12,368 nucleotides of DNA from UBA11855 sp964591705 (GCA_964591705.1 CAZQCX010000041.1:1-12368), one strand, 5' to 3'; numbered from the stretch's first letter, positions 1 to 4,841 are shown. Numbers and translations: made by a program. The notes: generated by a model from the sequence alone, not told the origin.

Positions 1-83
1 GCTATAAGAAGAAACCAGAAAGCCCGAAGTTTGCGAAAACCAGAAGAATTGAATTGAAAAGAGTGTCTGTCGGATCATTTCGG

Positions 84-160
84 TCTGTTTGTTGTTGTAT
101 GGGTGTTTTTGTGCGAGTTGGATAACTTGTTTTCAGGCTGGTTTTCTCTGGCGGAGTGTG
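84..160 (+). repeat. Dispersed leader repeat, copy A
   Basis: This G+T-rich stretch aligns with 1961-2035 and, more loosely, with 4197-4275. The best shared block reads GGATAACTTGTTT followed by a GCTGGTTTT block (about 120-148), nearly identical in copy B. In copies B and C the repeat leads into a tandem-AbrB gene after about 165 bases, but here no such gene follows and vapBC starts instead. At bases 1-10 a minus-strand TATA-like run (CTTATAGC) sits where the TA promoters of copies B and C sit, so a minus-strand gene may lie just outside the window. The short open frame at 103-285 within and after this repeat is Cys/Trp/Phe-rich and resembles no family I know; I do not call it a gene. Similarity was judged by eye. 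Confidence 0.6.
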
Positions 161-252
161 GAGCAAGCTTTGGTTTTGTCTGTTGCCTCTGGGGAAGCCT
201 CTTTAGGGTAGAACGCAGTTTTTTCTGGGGACGGGTGTGGTTTGGGCTTTCT

Positions 253-297
253 GATTACCCTTTTTGGATCATCTTTTTGGGGTAATCCTGATAAGTA
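253..297 (+). promoter_or_regulatory. Inverted repeat and probable promoter of vapBC-1
   Basis: GATTACCC (253-260) and its exact complement GGGTAATC (280-287) flank a 19-base T-rich spacer. They are followed by an AT-rich run around 289-297 (TGATAAGTA) that lies about 37 bases before the vapB start, the spacing seen for other promoters here. VapB proteins usually repress their own operon through such inverted repeats, so an operator is a reasonable inference. The TATA element itself is weak. Confidence 0.4.
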
Positions 298-329
298 ACC
301 TTTGCATTATTGTTCTACGGTGACAACGG

Positions 330-599
330 ATGGAAAATCAGGTCAAGGTGCTGCAGAAGGGCAAAATAACCATACCCGTAGAGATCAGGGAGAAAATGGG
401 AATTGGCGAAGGCGACTACGTGAAGCTCGAAGTAGTCGGCAACAAGCTCGTGCTGTCGCCGCCCAACATGACCGATAGCCCGACCGCCTTGCTTTCTGGG
501 CTCGCAGAGGGAGCCAAAATCGCGGAGCCTGTGAAGGATGAGCTGAGAAAAGCCTCGGCTGCAAGAGTCAGGAAGAAGGTTGTGGGGGCTGTGCCGTGA
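330..599 (+). CDS. vapB: VapB-type antitoxin, AbrB/SpoVT fold
   Basis: A protein of 89 residues. Residues 5-43 form an AbrB/MazE swapped-hairpin DNA-binding domain: VLQKGKITIPVEIREKMGI followed by GDYVKLEV and KLVLSP. Residues 45-89 form a Lys/Arg- and Ala-rich tail of the kind that wraps around a PIN toxin. It would neutralise the VapC encoded next and repress the operon as a toxin-antitoxin complex. The ATG at 330 gives a full-length domain. The stop codon overlaps the toxin start in a GTGA junction, indicating translational coupling. The family assignment is firm; the exact partner specificity is inferred from adjacency. Confidence 0.9.
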   Translation: MENQVKVLQKGKITIPVEIREKMGIGEGDYVKLEVVGNKLVLSPPNMTDSPTALLSGLAEGAKIAEPVKDELRKASAARVRKKVVGAVP

Positions 600-994
600 G
601 GTTTGTTGACGCCAACGTTTTCGTCTACGTGATGGTGAAGTCGCCGAAGAAGCATTATGAGATCGCCCGCGGGATTTTAGAGCGAATCGAGAGGGGTGAG
701 CAGGCTGTGACGAGCGCCGCCGTCATCCAGGAAGTGGTGGATTGGCTTGAGTACAATGGCAGGAAATCTGAGGTTAGGAAGTTCCTGTCTGCTGTGAATT
801 CGTTTCTTTCTCTCGAGAAGCTCGGTGTGGATTGGGGTGACTTTCTGCCTGCGATGGATGACGCAGATAGGTTCAGGGTGGATTTTGTTGATGCTTTGAC
901 GCTTCAGAAGATGAGAGAGTGCAAGATAGAGGAGATCTACACTAACGATAAGGATTTTGACAGGGTGCATTGGACAAGAAGAGTCTGGGAGTAG
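596..994 (+). CDS. vapC: VapC-type PIN-domain ribonuclease toxin
   Basis: A 132-residue protein of normal length for VapC. The metal-binding acids of the PIN fold are visible: D5 in FVDANVFVY, E46 in IQEVVDW, D96 and D99 in RVDFVDALTL, and D118 in YTNDKDFD. PIN toxins are Mg2+-dependent RNases, commonly cutting tRNA or rRNA when freed from VapB. The start is GTG at 596, overlapping the vapB stop by 4 bases; it places D5 correctly. It is the downstream gene of a two-gene operon and converges on a second VapC gene that ends at 1194. The actual RNA target cannot be read from the sequence. Confidence 0.92.
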   Translation: MRFVDANVFVYVMVKSPKKHYEIARGILERIERGEQAVTSAAVIQEVVDWLEYNGRKSEVRKFLSAVNSFLSLEKLGVDWGDFLPAMDDADRFRVDFVDALTLQKMRECKIEEIYTNDKDFDRVHWTRRVWE

Positions 995-1193
995 ATCACT
1001 GTCGCCTGTTCCTGTGTGATTGAAACAAGGCAAAGGAGTATTGAAACTGGGGGTGGTTGACTCTGCCTTCAACAGAGGCCGTTGCGTTTCAGGCGTGTCT
1101 GCTAGTCCGTGCCTGGGACCTTTTCGGCGGGTGGTTGCTGAAGAGGCTTTTCTGGGGCATTGATGCATTCCCGCCACGAGGGAGAGCAAAGAC
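995..1193. other. Convergent spacer between two vapC genes
   Basis: Two PIN toxin genes point at each other across these 199 bases. I see no convincing gene, RNA or insertion sequence. ATTGAAAC occurs twice near the left end (1019-1026 and 1040-1047), but there is no repeat array. Confidence 0.5.
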
Positions 1194-1670
1194 TCACCTT
1201 GCAGAGATCAGGTTAGCGAGTTTTTGGATTTTGAAGTGGGGGTTTTCCGCCGTCAGAAGATCCTCGAATTCCTTGTTATCCTTTAGGGCAAGTATGTCTG
1301 AGTCTTCTGTTGCCAGCGCGTCGCAGTTGCCGATTGCGGATGATAGGATTAGGCAGTCAATGAAGTCAGGCAGGTTTTTCCTGAGCTTGAATGCCATGAG
1401 CAGCGTTTTGCTCTCGTGTATCTCAATCGTTTGTATTTCGTCGTTGTAGGCGATGGTGCGTATGCCGCGGGTTACTCTTTCCGGAGTCAGAAGCCCGTCG
1501 TTGACGAGTTTTGCGCCTTTGGCTGCCATCTCAAATAGGGTGATCTGGCAGATGCATATTTTGTTTCCTTTGGTCATCAAATCTATGGGGGCTTCGGGTG
1601 GGATTCTTTTTACCGACACGCCTATCGCTGGCAGGAGGTAGGTTGTGTCGAGGAGGATTTTTGAGGTCAG
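1194..1670 (-). CDS. vapC: VapC-type PIN toxin with probable CTG start
   Basis: A PIN-domain protein of 158 residues if started at CTG (1670-1668). The frame then begins M-T-S-K-I-L-L-D-T-T-Y, giving the first catalytic acid D8. Later acids are E47 (ITLFEMAAKG), D102 and D105 (LPDFIDCLILSSAI) and D123/D125 (LATEDSDIL). The first conventional start, GTG at 1619, would delete strand 1 and D8 and cannot give an active enzyme. The upstream in-frame stop lies two codons before the CTG, so no other start exists. The CTG overlaps the antitoxin stop as CTGA, mirroring the GTGA overlap in the first vapBC. It is the second gene of a minus-strand operon and probably an RNase. The PIN assignment is secure; CTG use is inferred. 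Confidence 0.85.
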   Translation of the reverse strand: MTSKILLDTTYLLPAIGVSVKRIPPEAPIDLMTKGNKICICQITLFEMAAKGAKLVNDGLLTPERVTRGIRTIAYNDEIQTIEIHESKTLLMAFKLRKNLPDFIDCLILSSAIGNCDALATEDSDILALKDNKEFEDLLTAENPHFKIQKLANLISAR

Positions 1671-1900
1671 GTTTCAGCCTTCCTTGAGAGGTCTTTTCGC
1701 TGGTTGTGGAATTCTTCAAGTGTGATTTCGATGCTTGGTTTTTCTAGGAGTGTTTCTCTGAGTGGAGGGACGGGTTCGACGATTAGTCTGCCTTGGTCGA
1801 TCTTGTAGATGATTTTTGTGCAGGCTTGGAGGCCCAGTTTCTCGCGTATTTCTTTGGGCGGGAAAAGTTCCCCTTTCGAGCCTACTCGACTTTCATGCAT
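1667..1900 (-). CDS. vapB: VapB-type antitoxin
   Basis: A 77-residue protein. Residues 1-42 fit a short AbrB-like hairpin domain: SKGELFPPKEIREKLGL, then TKIIYKIDQGRLIVEPVP. Residues 45-77 are a charged tail rich in Glu, Lys and Arg for toxin binding. I chose ATG at 1900 because the domain begins there and a TATA box lies about 42 bases upstream. The longer open frame reaching to 2515 only reads the opposite strand of the tandem-AbrB gene. It forms an operon with the PIN toxin that follows with a 4-base overlap. Its promoter faces away from the plus-strand gene at 2126. Confidence 0.85.
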   Translation of the reverse strand: MHESRVGSKGELFPPKEIREKLGLQACTKIIYKIDQGRLIVEPVPPLRETLLEKPSIEITLEEFHNQRKDLSRKAET

Positions 1901-1937
1901 TATTCTGGTGCACCGAATATATCTGTATTTGTCGAAT

Positions 1938-1950
1938 GGTATAAGGCTTT
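1938..1950 (-). promoter_or_regulatory. Archaeal promoter of vapBC-2
   Basis: On the minus strand this reads AAAGCCTTATACC, a BRE-like AAAGC followed by a TATA box. Its centre is about 42 bases upstream of the vapB ATG, giving a predicted leader of roughly 15 bases. The hicB promoters share the CTTATA core and the spacing. Confidence 0.6.
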
Positions 1951-1956
1951 GCTTTT

Positions 1957-2040
1957 TCTGTCTGCTTGTTGTTGTCCGGGTGTTTGTGTGAACGGGATAA
2001 CTTGTTTCCAAGCTGGTTTTCCCCGTCAGGGCTCGATGCA
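1957..2040 (+). repeat. Dispersed leader repeat, copy B
   Basis: This copy begins TCTGTCTGCTTGTTGTTG and continues through GGGTGTTTGTGTGAACG and GGATAACTTGTTT. It matches copy A (84-160) and copy C (4193-4275). It starts about 15 bases from the divergent vapB TATA box and 169 bases before the GTG of the tandem-AbrB gene, against 164 bases in copy C. It could be a leftover of segmental duplication, a regulatory region or a small RNA; nothing in the sequence decides between these. Confidence 0.65.
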
Positions 2041-2074
2041 GGCGTAGGCTGCGTCCCTCAGCGTCCCTATGCTT

Positions 2075-2091
2075 CTTGGAAAGTCTTAAGA
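2075..2091 (+). promoter_or_regulatory. Conserved promoter block of tandem-AbrB gene 1
   Basis: CTTGGAAAGTCT (2075-2086) is repeated exactly at 4303-4314, each about 50 bases upstream of the GTG start of a tandem-AbrB gene. The following TTAAGAA could be a TATA-like element about 40 bases before the start. It is conserved between paralogues whose surrounding leaders have diverged, which points to function. Confidence 0.45.
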
Positions 2092-2125
2092 AGGCAAAAA
2101 TACAAACAGCATCTAGTGACGATTT

Positions 2126-2413
2126 GTGCCCCTGACTGAGCAAGTCGTATTTCAGACGCGCCTGCAGAAAGGCAACCGCATCCAAATCCCCGTACTTGCC
2201 CGCTGGCGCTTCAAACTCGAACCCAATCAAGCGCTGAAAGTCACGGTGCACGCCCTGCACCTCTGGGGACCGTGGCAAACCTTCTACGCCCGCATGCACG
2301 AAAGTGGGCGCATAACCGTACCCAAACTCGTGCGCAGTCAGCTCACCGACAGAGAAGACGAACGAAAACATGTCATTGGCGCAGTGCTGGAAGTAAGAAT
2401 AGAACCCGCGTAG
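2126..2413 (+). CDS. Tandem AbrB-like DNA-binding protein, paralogue 1
   Basis: A 95-residue protein built of two AbrB-like halves. The first (about 9-41) has LQKGNRIQIPVLARWRFKL. The second (about 53-92) has FYARMHESGRITVPKLVR, with the same F-x-x-R-[LM] lead and GRI-[QT]-[IV]-P core, ending in VLEVRIEP. AbrB domains normally dimerise by swapping hairpins, so one chain could act as a pseudo-dimer. There is no toxin-binding tail and no toxin gene follows. The GTG start is shared with the paralogue at 4357 (both begin M-P-L-T-E). It stands back to back with vapBC-2, so a role in controlling the divergent TA promoter is possible but unproven. Function unknown. Confidence 0.75.
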   Translation: MPLTEQVVFQTRLQKGNRIQIPVLARWRFKLEPNQALKVTVHALHLWGPWQTFYARMHESGRITVPKLVRSQLTDREDERKHVIGAVLEVRIEPA

Positions 2414-2454
2414 CCCTTTGCCGCCAGCATTTCGGCGCCTTCGTTTCTTTGCCA

Positions 2455-2607
2455 ATGCCCCAATTTGGTGTTTCTTGGTTTGGAGTAAACTTGGTTGAAG
2501 AAACTGCAATCTCAATTTCGGTGTCCAGAACCTACGAGGTGGCGGCGTATTCAGAGAGCACTAAGACCTCAATCGTCTACACTATCACAGTCAACGTCCA
2601 GTATTAG
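2455..2607 (+). CDS. Short hypothetical ORF, possible gene remnant
   Basis: A 50-codon frame from ATG 2455. The product alternates polar and hydrophobic residues (for example VEETAISISVSRTYEVAAYS and TSIVYTITVNVQY), a pattern typical of beta-strands in extracellular or Ig-like domains. It looks like the C-terminal end of a larger secreted beta-rich protein whose 5' part has been lost. I recognise no family. It lies 41 bases after the tandem-AbrB gene in the same direction. A T-rich run follows the stop. It may be only a chance frame. Confidence 0.3.
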   Translation: MPQFGVSWFGVNLVEETAISISVSRTYEVAAYSESTKTSIVYTITVNVQY

Positions 2608-2697
2608 TTTCTCTTTTCTTCTTTCTAGACATCAGCAGTCCGATTTAGGCTCCTGCCAAATTCCTTCAATTTGGTGGCTTCGTCAAGCTTCTGCTTG
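2608..2697. terminator. Transcription end region with two hairpins
   Basis: A pyrimidine run (2608-2628) follows the plus-strand frame. Then come a perfect hairpin CCAAATT-CCTTC-AATTTGG (2656-2674) and a smaller one CAAGC-TTCT-GCTTG (2684-2697). The region lies between convergent genes, with hicA ending at 2736. T-rich runs end transcription in archaea; the hairpins may protect both 3' ends. Confidence 0.45.
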
Positions 2698-2735
2698 GTT
2701 TCAGGCATCTTGTTTCGGGCCGTGTCTGTTCAGTG

Positions 2736-2969
2736 TCATTCTTCTTTCAGGAGCCTGAGGAATTCTTCGCGGGTTAACCCTGCCTCTTTGATTATCGCCC
2801 TGAGCAAACCAGGTTTTATTTCTCTGCCCGCATACATGGGCACAACAATTCTGGTTCTCTGGCTGTTTATCAATATGATGTGGGAGCCTTTCTGGCGCAC
2901 TGGAGCAAAGCCAGCTTTCTTCAAAACCTTTACGATTCTGTTTGCGCTTATTGGCGGGATCTTAGGCAA
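2736..2969 (-). CDS. hicA: HicA-type mRNA interferase toxin
   Basis: A 77-residue protein with the HicA double-stranded RNA-binding-like fold. It has an N-terminal helix (SANRIVKVLKKAGF), the core GSHIIL with the catalytic histidine at residue 30, a strand TRIVVPMYAGREI, and the C-terminal helix motif GLLRAIIKEAGLTREEFLRL. HicA cleaves mRNA when HicB is degraded. The start is TTG at 2969, overlapping the hicB stop by 8 bases; it matches the start position of the paralogue at 3903. Unlike most bacterial hicAB operons, the antitoxin gene comes first, an order also known in many prokaryotes. Confident assignment. Confidence 0.92.
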   Translation of the reverse strand: MPKIPPISANRIVKVLKKAGFAPVRQKGSHIILINSQRTRIVVPMYAGREIKPGLLRAIIKEAGLTREEFLRLLKEE

Positions 2970-3186
2970 GCGCTTTCACTTTTTGGATGCCGACGACCTT
3001 TTGTTTCAGGAGTTCCTCGCGTTCTTTTCTGGTTAGCGTCTCCACGTATAGGTCTATCGCCTCTCTGATGTTGCTCATGGTCTCCTCGATCGTGTCTCCT
3101 TGAGTGTGGCATCCAGGCAACGCGGGAACCATGGCTATGTAGCCGCCGGTTTCGTCTTCTAGAAGAACCACGTCAAACTCTTGCAT
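2962..3186 (-). CDS. hicB: HicB-type antitoxin, short form
   Basis: A 74-residue protein with the degenerate RNase H-like HicB core: FDVVLLEDETGGYIAMVPAL, then LPGCHTQGDTIEE and NIREAIDLYVETL. The usual C-terminal DNA-binding domain (HTH or ribbon-helix-helix) is absent. It has only a short basic tail, so any autoregulation may need another protein. It binds and blocks the HicA encoded next. The ATG at 3186 lies about 39 bases from a TATA box. The operon is divergent from the 120-residue gene at 3252. Confidence 0.92.
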   Translation of the reverse strand: MQEFDVVLLEDETGGYIAMVPALPGCHTQGDTIEETMSNIREAIDLYVETLTRKEREELLKQKVVGIQKVKALA

Positions 3187-3220
3187 TCTCTTTTCGCCAC
3201 GTATGAGAAGCGGTGCGGTT

Positions 3221-3234
3221 GATATAAGATTTAT
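3221..3234 (-). promoter_or_regulatory. Archaeal promoter of hicBA-1
   Basis: The minus strand reads ATAAATCTTATATC here. The TATA core CTTATAT is centred about 39 bases before the hicB ATG, giving a short leader. The divergent gene begins only 18 bases away at 3252. Confidence 0.6.
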
Positions 3235-3251
3235 CGCCTGAAACTGGGAGA

Positions 3252-3614
3252 GTGAATTTCTGGTCTCTGAGGCTTCTTGGGTTGTGTGACGTCTTGCCTT
3301 TGCTGAACAGCACCATTAACGGATGCGAGGATATTGTCACGGTGGTCTACCAGACAAACAACGAGTATGACAAAACATATGTCGGGTTTCTCTGCGCCAC
3401 TCAGTTCGAGTATTTGGGCGCCTCAGTCCAAAGCTGGTACGCGGATTCAGAAACCGGCGAAGACTGCTATGATCTGCCCACAGAAACGGTCGCAGAATGC
3501 GCCAAGCTGGTAAGAAACATGGGAGCCGAAACCATACAAATCGAACCCTACTGGCACTTCTACGAAAACGGACAACCAAAAAACGAAGCGCTAACGCTGT
3601 GGTCGGTGATCTAG
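3252..3614 (+). CDS. Unrecognised 120-residue protein
   Basis: I do not recognise the family. The start used here is GTG 3252; internal TTG codons near residues 11-17 are alternatives. The core (from about residue 25) reads as strands and helices: EDIVTVVYQTNNEYDKTYVG, then FEYLGASVQSWY, and LPTETVAECAKLVRNMGAET followed by IQIEPYWHFYENG. The rich aromatic content and the strand-like TIQIEPYW suggest a piece of a larger enzyme or extracellular protein. A paralogous fragment lies at about 6248-6423; most codon differences between the two are third-position or conservative in this frame, which supports real coding history. Similarity continues past the stop codon, so this copy may itself be truncated. 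It is divergent from hicBA-1. Confidence 0.45.
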   Translation: MNFWSLRLLGLCDVLPLLNSTINGCEDIVTVVYQTNNEYDKTYVGFLCATQFEYLGASVQSWYADSETGEDCYDLPTETVAECAKLVRNMGAETIQIEPYWHFYENGQPKNEALTLWSVI

Positions 3615-3684
3615 ACTATGTCTTGGCTGACCCTGCCTCTGAAAGAATGCCTGATCCTATTTGTGGTTGGCTCGAGGTCAAGCG

Positions 3685-3903
3685 CTAGAGCAGCCTGAGG
3701 AATTCTTCCTTCGTTAAGCCAGCCTGCTGAATTATCGCCAGAAGCGTTCCCTTCTGAATTGTCTCGTGGCGTGGAACCGTGATTTTATGTTTGCCGTCGG
3801 TTAGGTAGATGTGACTTCCTCTCTGGTGGACGATGCGGAATCCTGCTTTGCTGAGAGTCTTCAGAAGCTTGCGGTAAGACGGCGTCGGGAGCTTTTTAGA
3901 CAG
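3685..3903 (-). CDS. hicA: HicA-type toxin with probable CTG start
   Basis: A 72-residue HicA. It has an N-terminal helix (YRKLLKTLSKAGF), HQRGSHIYL with the catalytic histidine at residue 31, the strand KITVPRH, and the C-terminal TLLAIIQQAGLTKEEFLRLL. It is clearly homologous to the HicA at 2736-2969. The whole frame contains no ATG, GTG or TTG, and an in-frame stop lies twelve codons upstream of the only candidate, CTG at 3903-3901. That CTG overlaps the hicB stop by 8 bases, exactly the position of the TTG start in the first hicBA. All core motifs are intact, so it looks functional. Standard gene callers would miss it. CTG use is inferred. Confidence 0.85.
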   Translation of the reverse strand: MSKKLPTPSYRKLLKTLSKAGFRIVHQRGSHIYLTDGKHKITVPRHETIQKGTLLAIIQQAGLTKEEFLRLL

Positions 3904-4117
3904 TGATCTCCACCAGCTCTCGTTTCCGCTTAAGCTGGTCTAGTTCGTCTGGAAACGCTTCCAAGTAGCCCTCGACGGCTTCCCGAATGTTAGCTAGGGC
4001 TTGCCTGCGGCTTTCTCCCTGGCTGATGCAGCCTGGAAGCTCGACCAGTTGAGCCGAGTAGCCTTTCTCTTCCTCCCTCAGGACAACCGTAAACTTGAGA
4101 CCCTTAACTTCAACCAT
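3896..4117 (-). CDS. hicB: HicB-type antitoxin, short form
   Basis: A protein of 73 residues from ATG 4117; a GTG at 4129 would add four. The HicB core is clear: FTVVLREEEKGYSAQLVELP, then LPGCISQGESRRQALANIRE and EGYLEAFPDEL. No C-terminal DNA-binding domain follows, only a short Lys/Arg-rich helix. I prefer ATG 4117 because its distance to the TATA box (about 42 bases) matches vapB-2 and hicB-1; with the GTG the message would be almost leaderless. It neutralises the HicA that overlaps its end. The operon is divergent from the tandem-AbrB gene at 4357. Confidence 0.9.
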   Translation of the reverse strand: MVEVKGLKFTVVLREEEKGYSAQLVELPGCISQGESRRQALANIREAVEGYLEAFPDELDQLKRKRELVEITV

Positions 4118-4154
4118 ACTGGGTGCCACCGTTTATAGCTAGTTTGCCTGAAGC

Positions 4155-4167
4155 GATATAAGGATTG
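4155..4167 (-). promoter_or_regulatory. Archaeal promoter of hicBA-2
   Basis: The minus strand reads CAATCCTTATATC, a TATA box with the same CTTATAT core as the hicBA-1 promoter and about 42 bases from the chosen ATG. Confidence 0.6.
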
Positions 4168-4192
4168 TCAGCGCTGCCTCGAACTGGTTTCT

Positions 4193-4275
4193 TCTGTCTG
4201 CTTGTTATTTTTTGGGTGTTTTGTGTGAACGCAACTGGGCGTTTTATAGGCTGATTTCTTGCGGCAGAGCATGCG
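4193..4275 (+). repeat. Dispersed leader repeat, copy C
   Basis: It starts TCTGTCTGCTTGTTATTTT and continues GGGTGTTTTGTGTGAACG, matching copy B at its 5' part and fading after about 50 bases. It begins about 35 bases from the divergent hicB TATA box and 164 bases before the tandem-AbrB GTG start. The stretch 4118-4356 holds this repeat and two promoters and no other gene that I can see. Confidence 0.6.
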
Positions 4276-4302
4276 TCTAGCTCAACACGCGTCTGTTTGT
4301 GT

Positions 4303-4320
4303 CTTGGAAAGTCTGATTAA
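4303..4320 (+). promoter_or_regulatory. Conserved promoter block of tandem-AbrB gene 2
   Basis: CTTGGAAAGTCT (4303-4314) is identical to 2075-2086 and is followed by GATTAAG, a weak TATA-like run about 40 bases before the GTG at 4357. Confidence 0.45.
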
Positions 4321-4356
4321 GTCCAACCGCACAAATGTTTCGCGGAGTGCCCACCC

Positions 4357-4644
4357 GTGCCGTTGACTGAGCCTGTAGAGTTCAAGACGATCCTGCAGAT
4401 AGGCGACCGTGTGCAGGTCCCCAGGCTCGTGAGGTGGAAGTACAAGCTGGAAAGCACTCAAACGCTGAAGGTAGCCGTTTGGGTGGCAGGCGTCATCGGT
4501 GGGTGGGAAGCCTTCTACGCAAGGATGGACAAGAGCGGGCGCATAACCGTGTCGAGACTTGTCCGCGACATGCTTGCAGGCAGGAAAGACGAGCGGCAAC
4601 GCCTGGTAGGCGCAGTGCTGGAAGTGCGATTAGAACCCGTTTGA
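4357..4644 (+). CDS. Tandem AbrB-like DNA-binding protein, paralogue 2
   Basis: A 95-residue paralogue of the product of 2126-2413, with no gaps between the two. The first AbrB-like half contains LQIGDRVQVPRLVRWKYKLE. The second contains FYARMDKSGRITVSRLVR and ends VGAVLEVRLEPV. In the second half the usual turn proline is replaced by serine (TVSRL against TVPKL in paralogue 1), perhaps altering hairpin geometry. The GTG start is conserved with paralogue 1. It is divergent from hicBA-2, just as paralogue 1 is divergent from vapBC-2, so the gene follows the promoter region rather than one TA type. Probably a DNA-binding regulator or orphan antitoxin; the function is unknown. Confidence 0.75.
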   Translation: MPLTEPVEFKTILQIGDRVQVPRLVRWKYKLESTQTLKVAVWVAGVIGGWEAFYARMDKSGRITVSRLVRDMLAGRKDERQRLVGAVLEVRLEPV

Positions 4645-4653
4645 TCGGGTTCT
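4632..4653 (+). terminator. Hairpin across the stop codon
   Basis: AGAACCCG (4632-4639) and CGGGTTCT (4646-4653) form a perfect 8-base stem. The 6-base loop TTTGAT contains the TGA stop of the tandem-AbrB gene. It may end or protect the transcript. The paralogue at 2126 lacks it. Confidence 0.45.
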
Positions 4654-4784
4654 GGGCTTGCTGGGATTCACGGTTACGTTTTCCTTGTTTATCTGCCACG
4701 CTGGCGATGGAGGGCGGTTGCGATTTCAATCCTTTGGTGCAGCAGGGTATTGCATTGTTGCTGTTGGTTTTGTGTTGGGGGTAA

Positions 4785-4814
4785 TCTATATATTTTAGGT
4801 TAATCATGATTAAC
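4785..4814 (+). promoter_or_regulatory. TATA box and palindromic operator of the ATPase gene
   Basis: TCTATATATTTTA (4785-4797) is a strong TATA box. It is followed at once by the perfect 16-base palindrome GTTAATCATGATTAAC (4799-4814), which would cover the region just upstream of the predicted transcription start near 4816. A dimeric repressor bound here would block transcription. The rest of 4645-4841 shows no gene. Confidence 0.65.
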
Positions 4815-4841
4815 GTAGAATCGATTTTGGGTTGAAGCTTC

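Noticed and set aside
103..285. A 60-codon plus-strand frame
   Set aside because: It lies in and after the dispersed leader repeat, its homologous copies are not open in this frame, and its composition just reflects G/T-rich DNA.
1019..1047. Two ATTGAAAC motifs 21 bases apart, like CRISPR repeat ends
   Set aside because: Only eight bases are shared, there are no further units, and no cas genes are present.
1901..2515. Long 5' extension of the vapB-2 frame on the minus strand
   Set aside because: It reads the complement of the tandem-AbrB gene and the vapB promoter; the AbrB-like domain starts at ATG 1900.
3497..3688. Plus-strand frame conserved between 3497-3640 and 6285-6423
   Set aside because: Base differences between the copies fall mostly on third positions of the other frame (that of 3252-3614), so this one is a shadow.
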